Below, piece after piece: positions 1 to 6,548 of a DNA stretch of 7,399 nucleotides (position 1 is its first letter; each line of letters begins with the position of its first letter). The notes under the pieces are model-generated. The model was not told where the DNA came from and searched no databases. It worked only from the letters and a program-made list of their open reading frames with translations. The stretch is from assembly GCA_019118725.1 (NCBI GenBank), contig DWYO01000081.1, positions 1 to 7,399 of the forward strand. Reading direction: 5' to 3'. A program made the translations under genes and the position numbers. The stretch comes from Candidatus Parabacteroides intestinavium (GTDB lineage: Bacteria; Bacteroidota; Bacteroidia; Bacteroidales; Tannerellaceae).

Positions 1-114
1 GACAAAAAGAAAACACAAAAAAGACACCTATTTATATATACTTCGGCCCCATACAGTTTCTCCCTAAATAAAACATTTCAACCCTAAAACATTTTTTTAC
101 GTCTTTTTTTTCTC

Positions 115-122
115 TATCTTTG
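115..122 (+). promoter_or_regulatory. Putative Bacteroidetes-type -7 promoter box upstream of glgB
   Basis: TATCTTTG matches the Bacteroidetes primary sigma factor -7 consensus TAnnTTTG exactly. It lies 30 bases before the glgB start, which would give a 5' leader of roughly 25 bases. The -33 region (about 91-99) is a T-run without a clean TTTG, so the upstream element is weak. The rest of bases 1-152 is AT-rich, with poly-A and T tracts. I see no gene end, no divergent gene and no clear terminator in it. Confidence 0.6.
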
Positions 123-152
123 CCCATAGGAACCAATTAATAGAAATGGAAC

Positions 153-2270
153 ATGGAGTCTCTAAATCTAATAAAAAATGATCCGTGGCTGGAACCTTAT
201 AAAGCAGCCATAGAAGGACGTTATCAGTATGTCATCGACAAAGAGAACAATCTGACTAATGGAGGTAAAATGTCTTTGTCTGACTTTGCTTCCGGTTATC
301 TGTATTTCGGATTGCACAAAACCACGAAAGGCTGGATTTTCCGTGAATGGGCGCCTCACGCTACCGCTATTTATATGATAGGAACCTTTAATAATTGGCA
401 AAAATCAGAAGAATACCGGTTGACCCGCATGGATAATGGCGTATGGGAAATCATTTTGCCTCTAAAAAAACTACATCACGAAGATTTATTCAAATTATGG
501 ATAGAATGGGAAGGCGGAGCCGGCGAACGCATCCCGGCTTGGATCCGGCGTGTCGTACAAGATAATGAAACGAAAATCTTCAGCGCACAGGTTTGGGCCC
601 CTGAAAAGCCATATACGTTCAAAGTAAAGAAATTCAAACCGAATACTTCTCCGCTTATGATTTACGAATGCCATATCGGCATGGCGACCAATCAGGAGAA
701 GGTCGGGACTTACAATGAATTCCGTGAGAATGTTCTACCACGAATCGTCAAGGAAGGCTACAATGCCATACAGATCATGGCCATTCAGGAGCATCCCTAT
801 TACGGCTCATTCGGCTATCATGTGAGCAGTTTCTTTGCCGCATCCTCCCGGTTCGGCACTCCGGACGAGTTAAAACAGCTTATTGATGAAGCCCATAAAG
901 CTGGTTTGGCGGTTATCATGGACATCGTCCATAGCCACGCGGTAAAAAACGAAGTGGAAGGATTAGGGCGGTTCGACGGCTCGTATGATTTATATTTCCA
1001 CGGGGATAGCCGGCGGGAACATCCGGCATGGGACTCTTTATGCTTCGATTATGGCAAGAGCGAAGTGCTTCACTTCCTGCTTTCCAATTGCAAATTCTGG
1101 ATGGAGGAATATAAATTCGACGGATTCCGCTTTGATGGAGTTACCTCCATGTTATATTATAGCCATGGATTAGGAGAAGCCTTCTGCAATTACGGAGATT
1201 ATTACAATGGCCATCAAGATGGAGATGCGATCACCTACCTGACTTTGGCCAACAAGCTGATACACGAGGTCAATCCTCACGCCATTACCATAGCCGAAGA
1301 GGTGAGCGGTATGCCCGGACTGGCCGCTAAGATAGAAGATGGCGGATATGGATTTGACTATCGTATGGCCATGAACATTCCGGACTTCTGGATCAAGACC
1401 ATCAAGGAAAAGAAAGATGAAGACTGGCATCCGTCGGCTATCTGGTGGGAAACGACAAACCGCCGTGCCGATGAAAAGACAATCAGCTATGCCGAGAGCC
1501 ACGATCAGGCCCTGGTGGGTGACAAGACCATCATCTTCCGCCTGATTGATGCGGATATGTACTGGCACATGCAAAAGGACGACCATAATTTTATGGTAGA
1601 ACGCGGTATGGCACTTCATAAGATGATCCGCTTAGTCACGGCTTCGACCATAAACGGAGGTTATCTGAACTTTATGGGTAACGAATTCGGGCATCCGGAA
1701 TGGATTGACTTCCCACGCGAGGGCAACGGATGGTCGTATAAATATGCACGTCGCCAATGGGACTTGGTGGATAATATGGATTTGAAATACCACTTCCTGG
1801 GCGATTTTGACCGGGAAATGGTGCAATTGATCCGTAGTGTAAAAGACTTCCAAAACACACCTATCCAAAAGGTATGGGATAATGATGGCGATCAGATACT
1901 GGCTTATATGCGTAAAGATCTGGTATTCGTATTCAATTTCAGTCCGAACAAATCCTTTACCGATTACGGATTCCTGGTCCCGTTAGGCAAATATGAAGTG
2001 GTACTGGATACAGATGCGCCACGTTTCGGAGGCTTCGGATTGAATGACGACTCCGTCCAGCACCTGACGCAATTCGATCCTCTGTATAAAAAAGAAAAGA
2101 AAGAGTGGCTGAAGCTCTATGTCCCGGCACGTTCCGCATTGGTTCTGCGCAAAGTAAAAGAACCGAGAAAATGCAAAACGGCTGAGGCCTCCACGGGAAA
2201 GTGTACGGCCACAAAAACGGTTAAGGCCTCAAAGAGTACAAGTAAAACGACAAAAAAATCAAAGAAATAA
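153..2270 (+). CDS. glgB: 1,4-alpha-glucan branching enzyme, GH13_8 type
   Basis: This 705-residue enzyme forms alpha-1,6 branches in glycogen by cutting an alpha-1,4 chain and moving the fragment. A CBM48-like N-terminal domain is visible at about residues 58-85 (FREWAPHA, then GTFNNW). The GH13 catalytic barrel follows with all four conserved regions: DIVHSH at 257-262, RFDGVTSM with nucleophile D328, AEEVSGMP with acid/base E382, and ESHDQALVGD with H450-D451. YLNFMGNEFGHPEW at 504-517 and the C-terminal all-beta domain also fit. These motifs closely resemble those of animal and fungal branching enzymes (subfamily GH13_8), a similarity known for Bacteroidetes homologues, and differ from the E. 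coli GH13_9 type. The last 38 residues (from 668) are a low-complexity Lys/Thr/Ser tail with 12 Lys and 1 Arg, apparently outside the enzyme fold. The ATG at 153 fits the family N-terminus; the ATG at 146 is out of frame. It lies 15 bases before manA, probably in one transcript. Confidence 0.95.
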   Translation: MESLNLIKNDPWLEPYKAAIEGRYQYVIDKENNLTNGGKMSLSDFASGYLYFGLHKTTKGWIFREWAPHATAIYMIGTFNNWQKSEEYRLTRMDNGVWEIILPLKKLHHEDLFKLWIEWEGGAGERIPAWIRRVVQDNETKIFSAQVWAPEKPYTFKVKKFKPNTSPLMIYECHIGMATNQEKVGTYNEFRENVLPRIVKEGYNAIQIMAIQEHPYYGSFGYHVSSFFAASSRFGTPDELKQLIDEAHKAGLAVIMDIVHSHAVKNEVEGLGRFDGSYDLYFHGDSRREHPAWDSLCFDYGKSEVLHFLLSNCKFWMEEYKFDGFRFDGVTSMLYYSHGLGEAFCNYGDYYNGHQDGDAITYLTLANKLIHEVNPHAITIAEEVSGMPGLAAKIEDGGYGFDYRMAMNIPDFWIKTIKEKKDEDWHPSAIWWETTNRRADEKTISYAESHDQALVGDKTIIFRLIDADMYWHMQKDDHNFMVERGMALHKMIRLVTASTINGGYLNFMGNEFGHPEWIDFPREGNGWSYKYARRQWDLVDNMDLKYHFLGDFDREMVQLIRSVKDFQNTPIQKVWDNDGDQILAYMRKDLVFVFNFSPNKSFTDYGFLVPLGKYEVVLDTDAPRFGGFGLNDDSVQHLTQFDPLYKKEKKEWLKLYVPARSALVLRKVKEPRKCKTAEASTGKCTATKTVKASKSTSKTTKKSKK

Positions 2271-2285
2271 CAAACTCAAATAATC

Positions 2286-3260
2286 ATGTTGTATCCATTG
2301 ACATTTAAGCCGATCCTGAAAAGCGTAATTTGGGGCGGTTCAGCAATTTGCCCGTTCAAGGGCATCTCACCCGTACAAGAAGGTATCGGGGAAAGTTGGG
2401 AATTATCGCACGTAGACGGTGATTATTCGATTGTAGCCGAAGGCGAATTGGCCAACAAATCGTTAGACGATCTTATCAAAGCATACGGAAAAGACCTGTT
2501 AGGCGCTCACGTAATGGAGCGTTTCGGTACGCGCTTCCCGTTATTGATCAAGTTCATTGACGCACGTGACAATCTTTCCATTCAAGTACACCCGAACGAT
2601 GAATTGGCCCAAAAACGCCATAACTCGTTTGGCAAGACCGAAATGTGGTATGTGATCAAAGCCGACAAGGAGGCTTCTCTCTACTCCGGTTTCTCCAAGC
2701 AGATTACTCCGGACGAATATGTAGAGCGCGTGAAAAACAACACCATCATGGAGGTACTCCAGCGTTATGACGTCAACGAAGGAGATGTTTTCTTCCTCCC
2801 GGCAGGACGTGTACACGCCATCGGAGCAGGATGCTTTATTGCAGAAATCCAGCAGACAAGTAACATCACCTACCGTATTTATGATTATAACCGTAAAGAC
2901 AAGAACGGAAATACCCGCGAATTGCATACCGAATTAGCCAAAGATGCGATCGATTACACCTTATATCCGGACTATCGTACGCATTATAAAGCACATTCCA
3001 ATGCAACGGTAAATCTGGCGGATTGTAATTATTTCACAACGAACCTGATTGATATGGACGCACAAATGACACGCGACTTTGCCGATCTGGATTCGTTTGT
3101 AGTCTATATCTGTATGGAAGGGAACGCGACGATTCGTGATAATAACGGCTATGAGATAACCGTTCATCAAGGACAAACCGTTCTGATTCCGGCAACGACT
3201 ACATCGGTGCAATTGACTCCGGCTCCACAAGCCAAATTCCTGGAGGCATACATCAAATAA
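2286..3260 (+). CDS. manA: Mannose-6-phosphate isomerase, type I (cupin, zinc-dependent)
   Basis: This 324-residue cytoplasmic enzyme interconverts mannose 6-phosphate and fructose 6-phosphate. That links mannose use, and GDP-mannose/GDP-fucose precursor supply, to glycolysis. Expected zinc ligands are all present: Q100 and H102 in the QVHPND motif, E119 in KTEMWY, and H177 in PAGRVHAIG. The likely catalytic arginine is R197 in TYRIYDYNR. The N-terminal pattern LKSVIWGG and the GESWELS motif (35-41) are typical of short bacterial type I PMIs of about 315-325 residues, and a C-terminal cupin-like half follows. The start is fixed by the short 15-base gap after the glgB stop and by the family N-terminus. 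No strong Shine-Dalgarno is seen. No classic hairpin plus T-tract terminator directly follows the TAA. Confidence 0.95.
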   Translation: MLYPLTFKPILKSVIWGGSAICPFKGISPVQEGIGESWELSHVDGDYSIVAEGELANKSLDDLIKAYGKDLLGAHVMERFGTRFPLLIKFIDARDNLSIQVHPNDELAQKRHNSFGKTEMWYVIKADKEASLYSGFSKQITPDEYVERVKNNTIMEVLQRYDVNEGDVFFLPAGRVHAIGAGCFIAEIQQTSNITYRIYDYNRKDKNGNTRELHTELAKDAIDYTLYPDYRTHYKAHSNATVNLADCNYFTTNLIDMDAQMTRDFADLDSFVVYICMEGNATIRDNNGYEITVHQGQTVLIPATTTSVQLTPAPQAKFLEAYIK

Positions 3261-3300
3261 TGCTTCTCCGGTTTTTGAGGTTTTCAATTTAAGTTTCACA

Positions 3301-3431
3301 CATGCTCAACTTATTAGTTGACAAGGATTCAGAGAACAAGGCTACAAGGCCAACAGCCTGCGACAAATGGCACATAACAAAACCTTTGTCTTCTTGTTTC
3401 TCCGTTTACTTGCCAACTAATTTTGAGCTTG
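3301..3431. repeat. Long imperfect inverted repeat (foldback element)
   Basis: The left arm (3301-3349) and right arm (3383-3431) are approximate reverse complements separated by a 33-nt spacer. By hand alignment about 37 Watson-Crick pairs and one G-U form over 49-nt arms, with a few one- to three-nt bulges. The best runs pair 3313-3320 with 3414-3421 (eight pairs), 3335-3340 with 3393-3398, 3304-3309 with 3423-3428, and 3344-3349 with 3383-3389 around a one-base bulge. Gapped similarity may extend outward to about 3285 and 3440. The left arm also carries ACAAGG three times (3321, 3336, 3344) and its own 6-bp hairpin (TCAACT/AGTTGA, 3306-3321). It could be a MITE-like dispersed repeat, a transcript-end structure, or a regulatory RNA fold. 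I cannot choose between these from one copy. Confidence 0.7.
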
Positions 3432-3450
3432 CGAAAATTGGTCAAGACTT

Positions 3451-3481
3451 AGAAGCTGGGATAAATTCAAAAACAGCTTCT
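3451..3481. repeat. Hairpin with perfect 8-bp stem
   Basis: AGAAGCTG (3451-3458) and CAGCTTCT (3474-3481) are exact reverse complements around a 15-nt loop. The hairpin is followed by TTAAAACTC rather than a T-tract, so it is not a textbook intrinsic terminator. It lies about 67 bases upstream of the putative eda -7 box. It could be a weak terminator for the upstream transcript, an operator-like palindrome, or chance. Confidence 0.45.
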
Positions 3482-3547
3482 TAAAACTCACAAACGCAAA
3501 AGCGAAAAATTTCAATATATTCATGGTGGCATATAAAAATAAATTAA

Positions 3548-3555
3548 TACATTTG
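3548..3555 (+). promoter_or_regulatory. Putative Bacteroidetes-type -7 promoter box for the hexuronate operon
   Basis: TACATTTG matches TAnnTTTG exactly and sits 55 bases before the eda ATG. The implied start near 3560 leaves a leader of about 50 bases. The corresponding -33 region (about 3523-3530) has no clean TTTG, which would suit a promoter needing an activator, though that is inference. No operator palindrome that I recognise lies in the leader. Confidence 0.55.
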
Positions 3556-3610
3556 TCTACTTGAATAAAACAGGAAACTTTAATCAAAAACTATGTAAAA
3601 CACTTTTGTT

Positions 3611-4285
3611 ATGGCAAAGTTTACAAAAATACAAGTTCTGCAATCCATGCAACAGACCGGGATGATTCCGGTTTTCTATCACGAAAATGTACAAACCGCA
3701 CAATCCGTACTAAAAGCTTGTTATGAAGGCGGAGTGAGAGCATTCGAGTTTACCAACCGGGGCGATTTTGCCATCGATGTATTCAAAGAATTAATGAAAT
3801 ACACGCGTCAGGAATGTCCCTATATGCGATTAGGTGCCGGAACCATTATTGATGCGCCTACCGCAGCTTTGTATATGCAATATGGAGCAGACTTTATCGT
3901 GGGGCCTTATCTGAATCCGGAGATTGCCAAAGTATGTAACCGACGATTGATCCCCTATATCCCCGGATGCGGTTCGGTTACGGAAATAGGTACCGCCCAT
4001 GAATTGGGATGCGATATGATAAAAATCTTCCCGGCGGGAAGTGTGGGAGGCCCCTCATTCGTAAAGAACATAAAAGCCCCGCTCCCGTGGGCCTTGATTA
4101 TGGCAACCGGAGCGGTTGAACCAACCGAAGACAACCTCATGGAATGGATCAAGGCAGGTACTACCTGCGTAGGAATGGGCTCAAAACTCCTTTCGAAAAA
4201 GAGAATCAACGAAGGAAATTGGGAGGCTATCACCGAATTGTGTGACAAGTGCCTGGAAATTATCTGTAATGCAAGAGAGGATTGA
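3611..4285 (+). CDS. eda: 2-dehydro-3-deoxy-phosphogluconate (KDPG) aldolase / 4-hydroxy-2-oxoglutarate aldolase
   Basis: This 224-residue class I aldolase cleaves KDPG to pyruvate and glyceraldehyde 3-phosphate, the last step of hexuronate degradation. The barrel pattern is complete. E46 in FEFTNRG is the catalytic glutamate position. GAGTI at 75-79 and PGCGSVTE at 118-125 line the active site. K138 in MIKIFPAG is the Schiff-base lysine. A glycine-rich phosphate-binding end is seen at ATGAVEPTEDN and VGMGSKL. The length is slightly above that of E. coli Eda (213 residues), because of a longer C-terminal helix. The start has no strong Shine-Dalgarno, only A/T-rich leader, as is common in Bacteroidetes. 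It is the first gene of the group, and its stop lies one base from the next start, so translation is probably coupled. The substrate could be the 6-phospho-galactonate stereoisomer instead, but uxuA downstream favours KDPG. Confidence 0.93.
   Translation: MAKFTKIQVLQSMQQTGMIPVFYHENVQTAQSVLKACYEGGVRAFEFTNRGDFAIDVFKELMKYTRQECPYMRLGAGTIIDAPTAALYMQYGADFIVGPYLNPEIAKVCNRRLIPYIPGCGSVTEIGTAHELGCDMIKIFPAGSVGGPSFVKNIKAPLPWALIMATGAVEPTEDNLMEWIKAGTTCVGMGSKLLSKKRINEGNWEAITELCDKCLEIICNARED
4274..4280 (+). promoter_or_regulatory. Purine-rich possible ribosome binding site for the MFS transporter gene
   Basis: AGAGAGG lies inside the last codons of eda, six bases before the ATG at 4287. It favours that ATG over the in-frame ATG at 4242. 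Shine-Dalgarno use is weak in Bacteroidetes, so this is supportive only. Confidence 0.4.
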
Positions 4286-4286
4286 T

Positions 4287-5708
4287 ATGGAAAAAATGAC
4301 ACATTACCGGTGGACCATCTGCATTATGATGTTTCTTGCCCTGACGATCAATTACCTTGACCGGCAAGTCTTATCACTTACGTGGGACGAATTCATCAAA
4401 CCGGAGTTTCATTGGAACGAAGCCCATTACGGGCTCATCACGGCAACCTTTTCCATCGTTTATGCAATCGGTATGCTTTTCGCCGGAAATATCATAGACC
4501 GTTTAGGGACCAAGAAAGGGTATCTGTGGTCAATCGGTATCTGGTCGTTCGGAGCCTGCCTCCATGCTTTTTGCGGAATAGCGACCGAAGCCGGAGTAGG
4601 ATTAGATAATAAAGCAGAATTAATAGCCGCGACCGGAGATCTGGCCTTGCTCATATCTACCATCAGCATGTATTTCTTCTTGGTGGCACGATGCATACTG
4701 GCCATAGGAGAAGCCGGCTATTTTCCTGTAGCCGTAAAAGTCACGGCCGAATATTTCCCGAAACGGGACCGGGCTTTCGCCACTTCCATTTTTAATGCAG
4801 GAGCCTCCATCGGAGCTTTAATCTCTCCGCTCACCATACCGATATTAGCCAAGTACTTCGGTTGGGAACTGGCGTTCATCATTATTGGAGCCTTGGGATT
4901 CATTTGGATGGGGTTTTGGGTATTCATGTATGCCCCTCCGGCACAAAGCCGCTTTGTCAATCAGGCGGAACTCCATTATATCGAGCAAGACAAGCGATTG
5001 GAAGCCGAACTGACAAAGGGAAAACAAGAGACCGAAAAACAGATGCCTATCCGGCAATGTTTCCGTTACCGGCAGACCTGGGCGTTCCTATTAGGCAAGT
5101 TCTGTACGGACGGAGTATGGTGGTTCTTCCTCTTCTGGACCCCCTCTTACTTGAATACTCAATTCGGCATCAAAACATCCGAAGGATTGGGCATAGCATT
5201 GATATTTACATTATATGCCATCACCATGTTATCCCTTATCGGAGGAAAACTCCCTACCCTATTCATTAACAAAACGGGAGAAAATCCTTACTCGGCACGT
5301 ATGCGTGCGATGCTGATATTCGCATTCATACCGCTCGTTGTATTATTGGCTCAACCTTTAGGAACCATTTCTCCATGGTTTCCGGTTATCCTGATAGGAA
5401 TCGGTTGTGCGGCCCATCAGTCCTGGTCGGCCAACATCTTCACCACCGTAAGTGATATGTTTCCCAAGAAAGCAATCGCCACCGTAACGGGTATCGGAGG
5501 TATGGCCGGAGGAATCAGCTCGATGCTGATGCAGACATGTGCCGGTAATCTGTTTGTTTATGCCGGTGAAACTCAATTGGAATTCATGGGGTTCGTCGGA
5601 AAACCGGCAGGCTATTTCATTATATTCTGTATCTGTTCTATAGCGTACCTCATAGGTTGGACAATTATGAAGACATTAGTTCCTAAATATAAAATTATCG
5701 TAGACTAA
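4287..5708 (+). CDS. exuT: MFS transporter, anion:cation symporter family, probable hexuronate (glucuronate/galacturonate) permease
   Basis: This 473-residue inner-membrane carrier has the 12-helix pattern of the ACS family of the major facilitator superfamily (ExuT, DgoT and relatives), which moves sugar acids with protons. Helix 1 ends in NYLDR (22-26), whose Asp-Arg pair corresponds to the proton- and carboxylate-binding pair of DgoT. GEAGYFP holds E142, matching the coupling glutamate of helix 4. The helix 2-3 loop carries the DRLGTKKG signature. A charged cytoplasmic loop separates the two halves. The loop between helices 3 and 4 is longer than in E. coli DgoT by about 28 residues and should face the periplasm. 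An in-frame ATG at 4242 lies inside eda; the ATG at 4287, one base after the eda stop, fits the family N-terminus better. Family is firm. Hexuronate as substrate is inferred from the neighbours. Confidence 0.85.
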   Translation: MEKMTHYRWTICIMMFLALTINYLDRQVLSLTWDEFIKPEFHWNEAHYGLITATFSIVYAIGMLFAGNIIDRLGTKKGYLWSIGIWSFGACLHAFCGIATEAGVGLDNKAELIAATGDLALLISTISMYFFLVARCILAIGEAGYFPVAVKVTAEYFPKRDRAFATSIFNAGASIGALISPLTIPILAKYFGWELAFIIIGALGFIWMGFWVFMYAPPAQSRFVNQAELHYIEQDKRLEAELTKGKQETEKQMPIRQCFRYRQTWAFLLGKFCTDGVWWFFLFWTPSYLNTQFGIKTSEGLGIALIFTLYAITMLSLIGGKLPTLFINKTGENPYSARMRAMLIFAFIPLVVLLAQPLGTISPWFPVILIGIGCAAHQSWSANIFTTVSDMFPKKAIATVTGIGGMAGGISSMLMQTCAGNLFVYAGETQLEFMGFVGKPAGYFIIFCICSIAYLIGWTIMKTLVPKYKIIVD

Positions 5709-5713
5709 AGGAT

Positions 5714-6526
5714 ATGAAGAATTTATTCGATGTAACCGGACGGGTCATAGTTATAACCGGAGCTACCGGTGTATTAGGGCGTGCCATGGTCAAGCATTTT
5801 GCTGAACAAGGAGCCCAAGTCGTTATCTTAGGACGAAATGAAAAAGTAGGGAACCAGCTTGTCGAAGAGGCGAAAGCTCAAGGCAAAGAAGCCGTATTCT
5901 ATCCTACCAATGTGCTGGAAAAAGACTTGCTGGAGCACAATTATCAACAAATAATGGACCGATACGGACGCATCGATGTCCTGATTAACGGAGCCGGAGG
6001 AAATCAGCCCGGAGCTACTATCCCGCCCGACAAAACGCTATTCGATTTAGACATCGAAGCCGTTCGCCAGGTGGTGGACCTGAACCTTTTCGGAACTATT
6101 CTTCCCACATTGGTATTCGCACAAGCCATGGTGAAACAAAAAAAGGGTTCGATTATCAATATTGCCTCCGAAGCAGCTTTACGGCCTTTGACACGTGTAG
6201 CCGGATATGGGGCGGCTAAAGCAGCTGTTATCAACTTTACGCAATATCTATGCGGAGAGATGGCCACTAAGTTTGGTGCCGGGATCCGTGTAAATGCCAT
6301 CGCTCCCGGTTTCTTCCTGACAGAGCAGAACCGGACTTTACTGACCAATCCGGACGGAAGTCTTACGCCTCGTTCTGAAGCCATACTCGCTCATACGCCA
6401 TTTGGCCGATTCGGAGAACCGGAAGAATTGCTCGGGACATTACAATGGTTAGCCAGCGATGCCAGCCTGTTTGTTTCCGGGACGCTGACCGTCATCGACG
6501 GAGGTTTTAATGCATTTTCTATCTAA
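5714..6526 (+). CDS. uxuB: SDR-type D-mannonate oxidoreductase (fructuronate reductase)
   Basis: This 270-residue cytoplasmic short-chain dehydrogenase probably reduces D-fructuronate to D-mannonate with NAD(P)H. The Rossmann start is TGATGVLG at 15-22. Its third glycine is shifted one place relative to the usual TGxxxGxG, a form I recall from SDR mannonate reductases such as Bacillus YjmF. INGAGGN at 91-97 replaces the usual NNAG and is also typical of that group. The catalytic tetrad is present: N124, S152, Y165 and K169 (YGAAK). The ending SGTLTVIDGGF is standard for classical SDRs. It is unrelated in fold to E. coli UxuB, so the symbol describes function. It starts five bases after the transporter stop, with AAAGGA just before the ATG, and lies 22 bases before uxuA, which consumes mannonate. 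A KduD-like or gluconate 5-dehydrogenase role is the main alternative. Confidence 0.85.
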   Translation: MKNLFDVTGRVIVITGATGVLGRAMVKHFAEQGAQVVILGRNEKVGNQLVEEAKAQGKEAVFYPTNVLEKDLLEHNYQQIMDRYGRIDVLINGAGGNQPGATIPPDKTLFDLDIEAVRQVVDLNLFGTILPTLVFAQAMVKQKKGSIINIASEAALRPLTRVAGYGAAKAAVINFTQYLCGEMATKFGAGIRVNAIAPGFFLTEQNRTLLTNPDGSLTPRSEAILAHTPFGRFGEPEELLGTLQWLASDASLFVSGTLTVIDGGFNAFSI

Positions 6527-6548
6527 CATTCCTAATTCATCATTCAAC

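Larger units (their letters stand above)
3261..3610. other. 350-base intergenic region between manA and eda
   Basis: I see no convincing gene here. A 60-codon frame (3302-3484) overlaps a long palindrome and resembles no family I recognise, so I treat it as chance. The stretch contains, in order, a T-rich segment after manA (3273-3300), a large imperfect inverted repeat (3301-3431), a smaller hairpin (3451-3481), and an AT-rich promoter region with a -7 box (3548-3555). It probably ends the manA transcript and starts the hexuronate operon. No tRNA, and no riboswitch that I recognise, is present. Confidence 0.7.

Noticed and set aside
1170..1619. 149-codon minus-strand open frame inside glgB
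   Set aside because: It lies opposite the strongly conserved catalytic region of glgB, and its product resembles no protein family. It is an antisense shadow.
3261..3295. Possible intrinsic terminator directly after manA
   Set aside because: Short T-runs are present, but there is no preceding GC-rich stem of useful length.
3302..3484. 60-codon plus-strand open frame in the manA-eda gap
   Set aside because: It overlaps the inverted repeat, has no recognisable domain or good start context, and its composition looks non-coding. I treat it as chance.
3600..3608. Second possible -7 box (CACTTTTG) right before the eda ATG
   Set aside because: It mismatches the consensus at the first T and would give an almost leaderless transcript. 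The exact match at 3548-3555 is more plausible.
4242..4286. Upstream in-frame start for the transporter, adding 15 residues
   Set aside because: It would lie within eda and add a stretch not typical of the family. The ATG at 4287 sits one base after the eda stop with a purine-rich site before it.
3955..4302. 115-codon minus-strand open frame across the end of eda
   Set aside because: It is antisense to the conserved aldolase active-site region and shows no protein family features.
6004..6384. 126-codon minus-strand open frame inside the SDR gene
   Set aside because: It is the antisense shadow of a gene with a complete catalytic tetrad.
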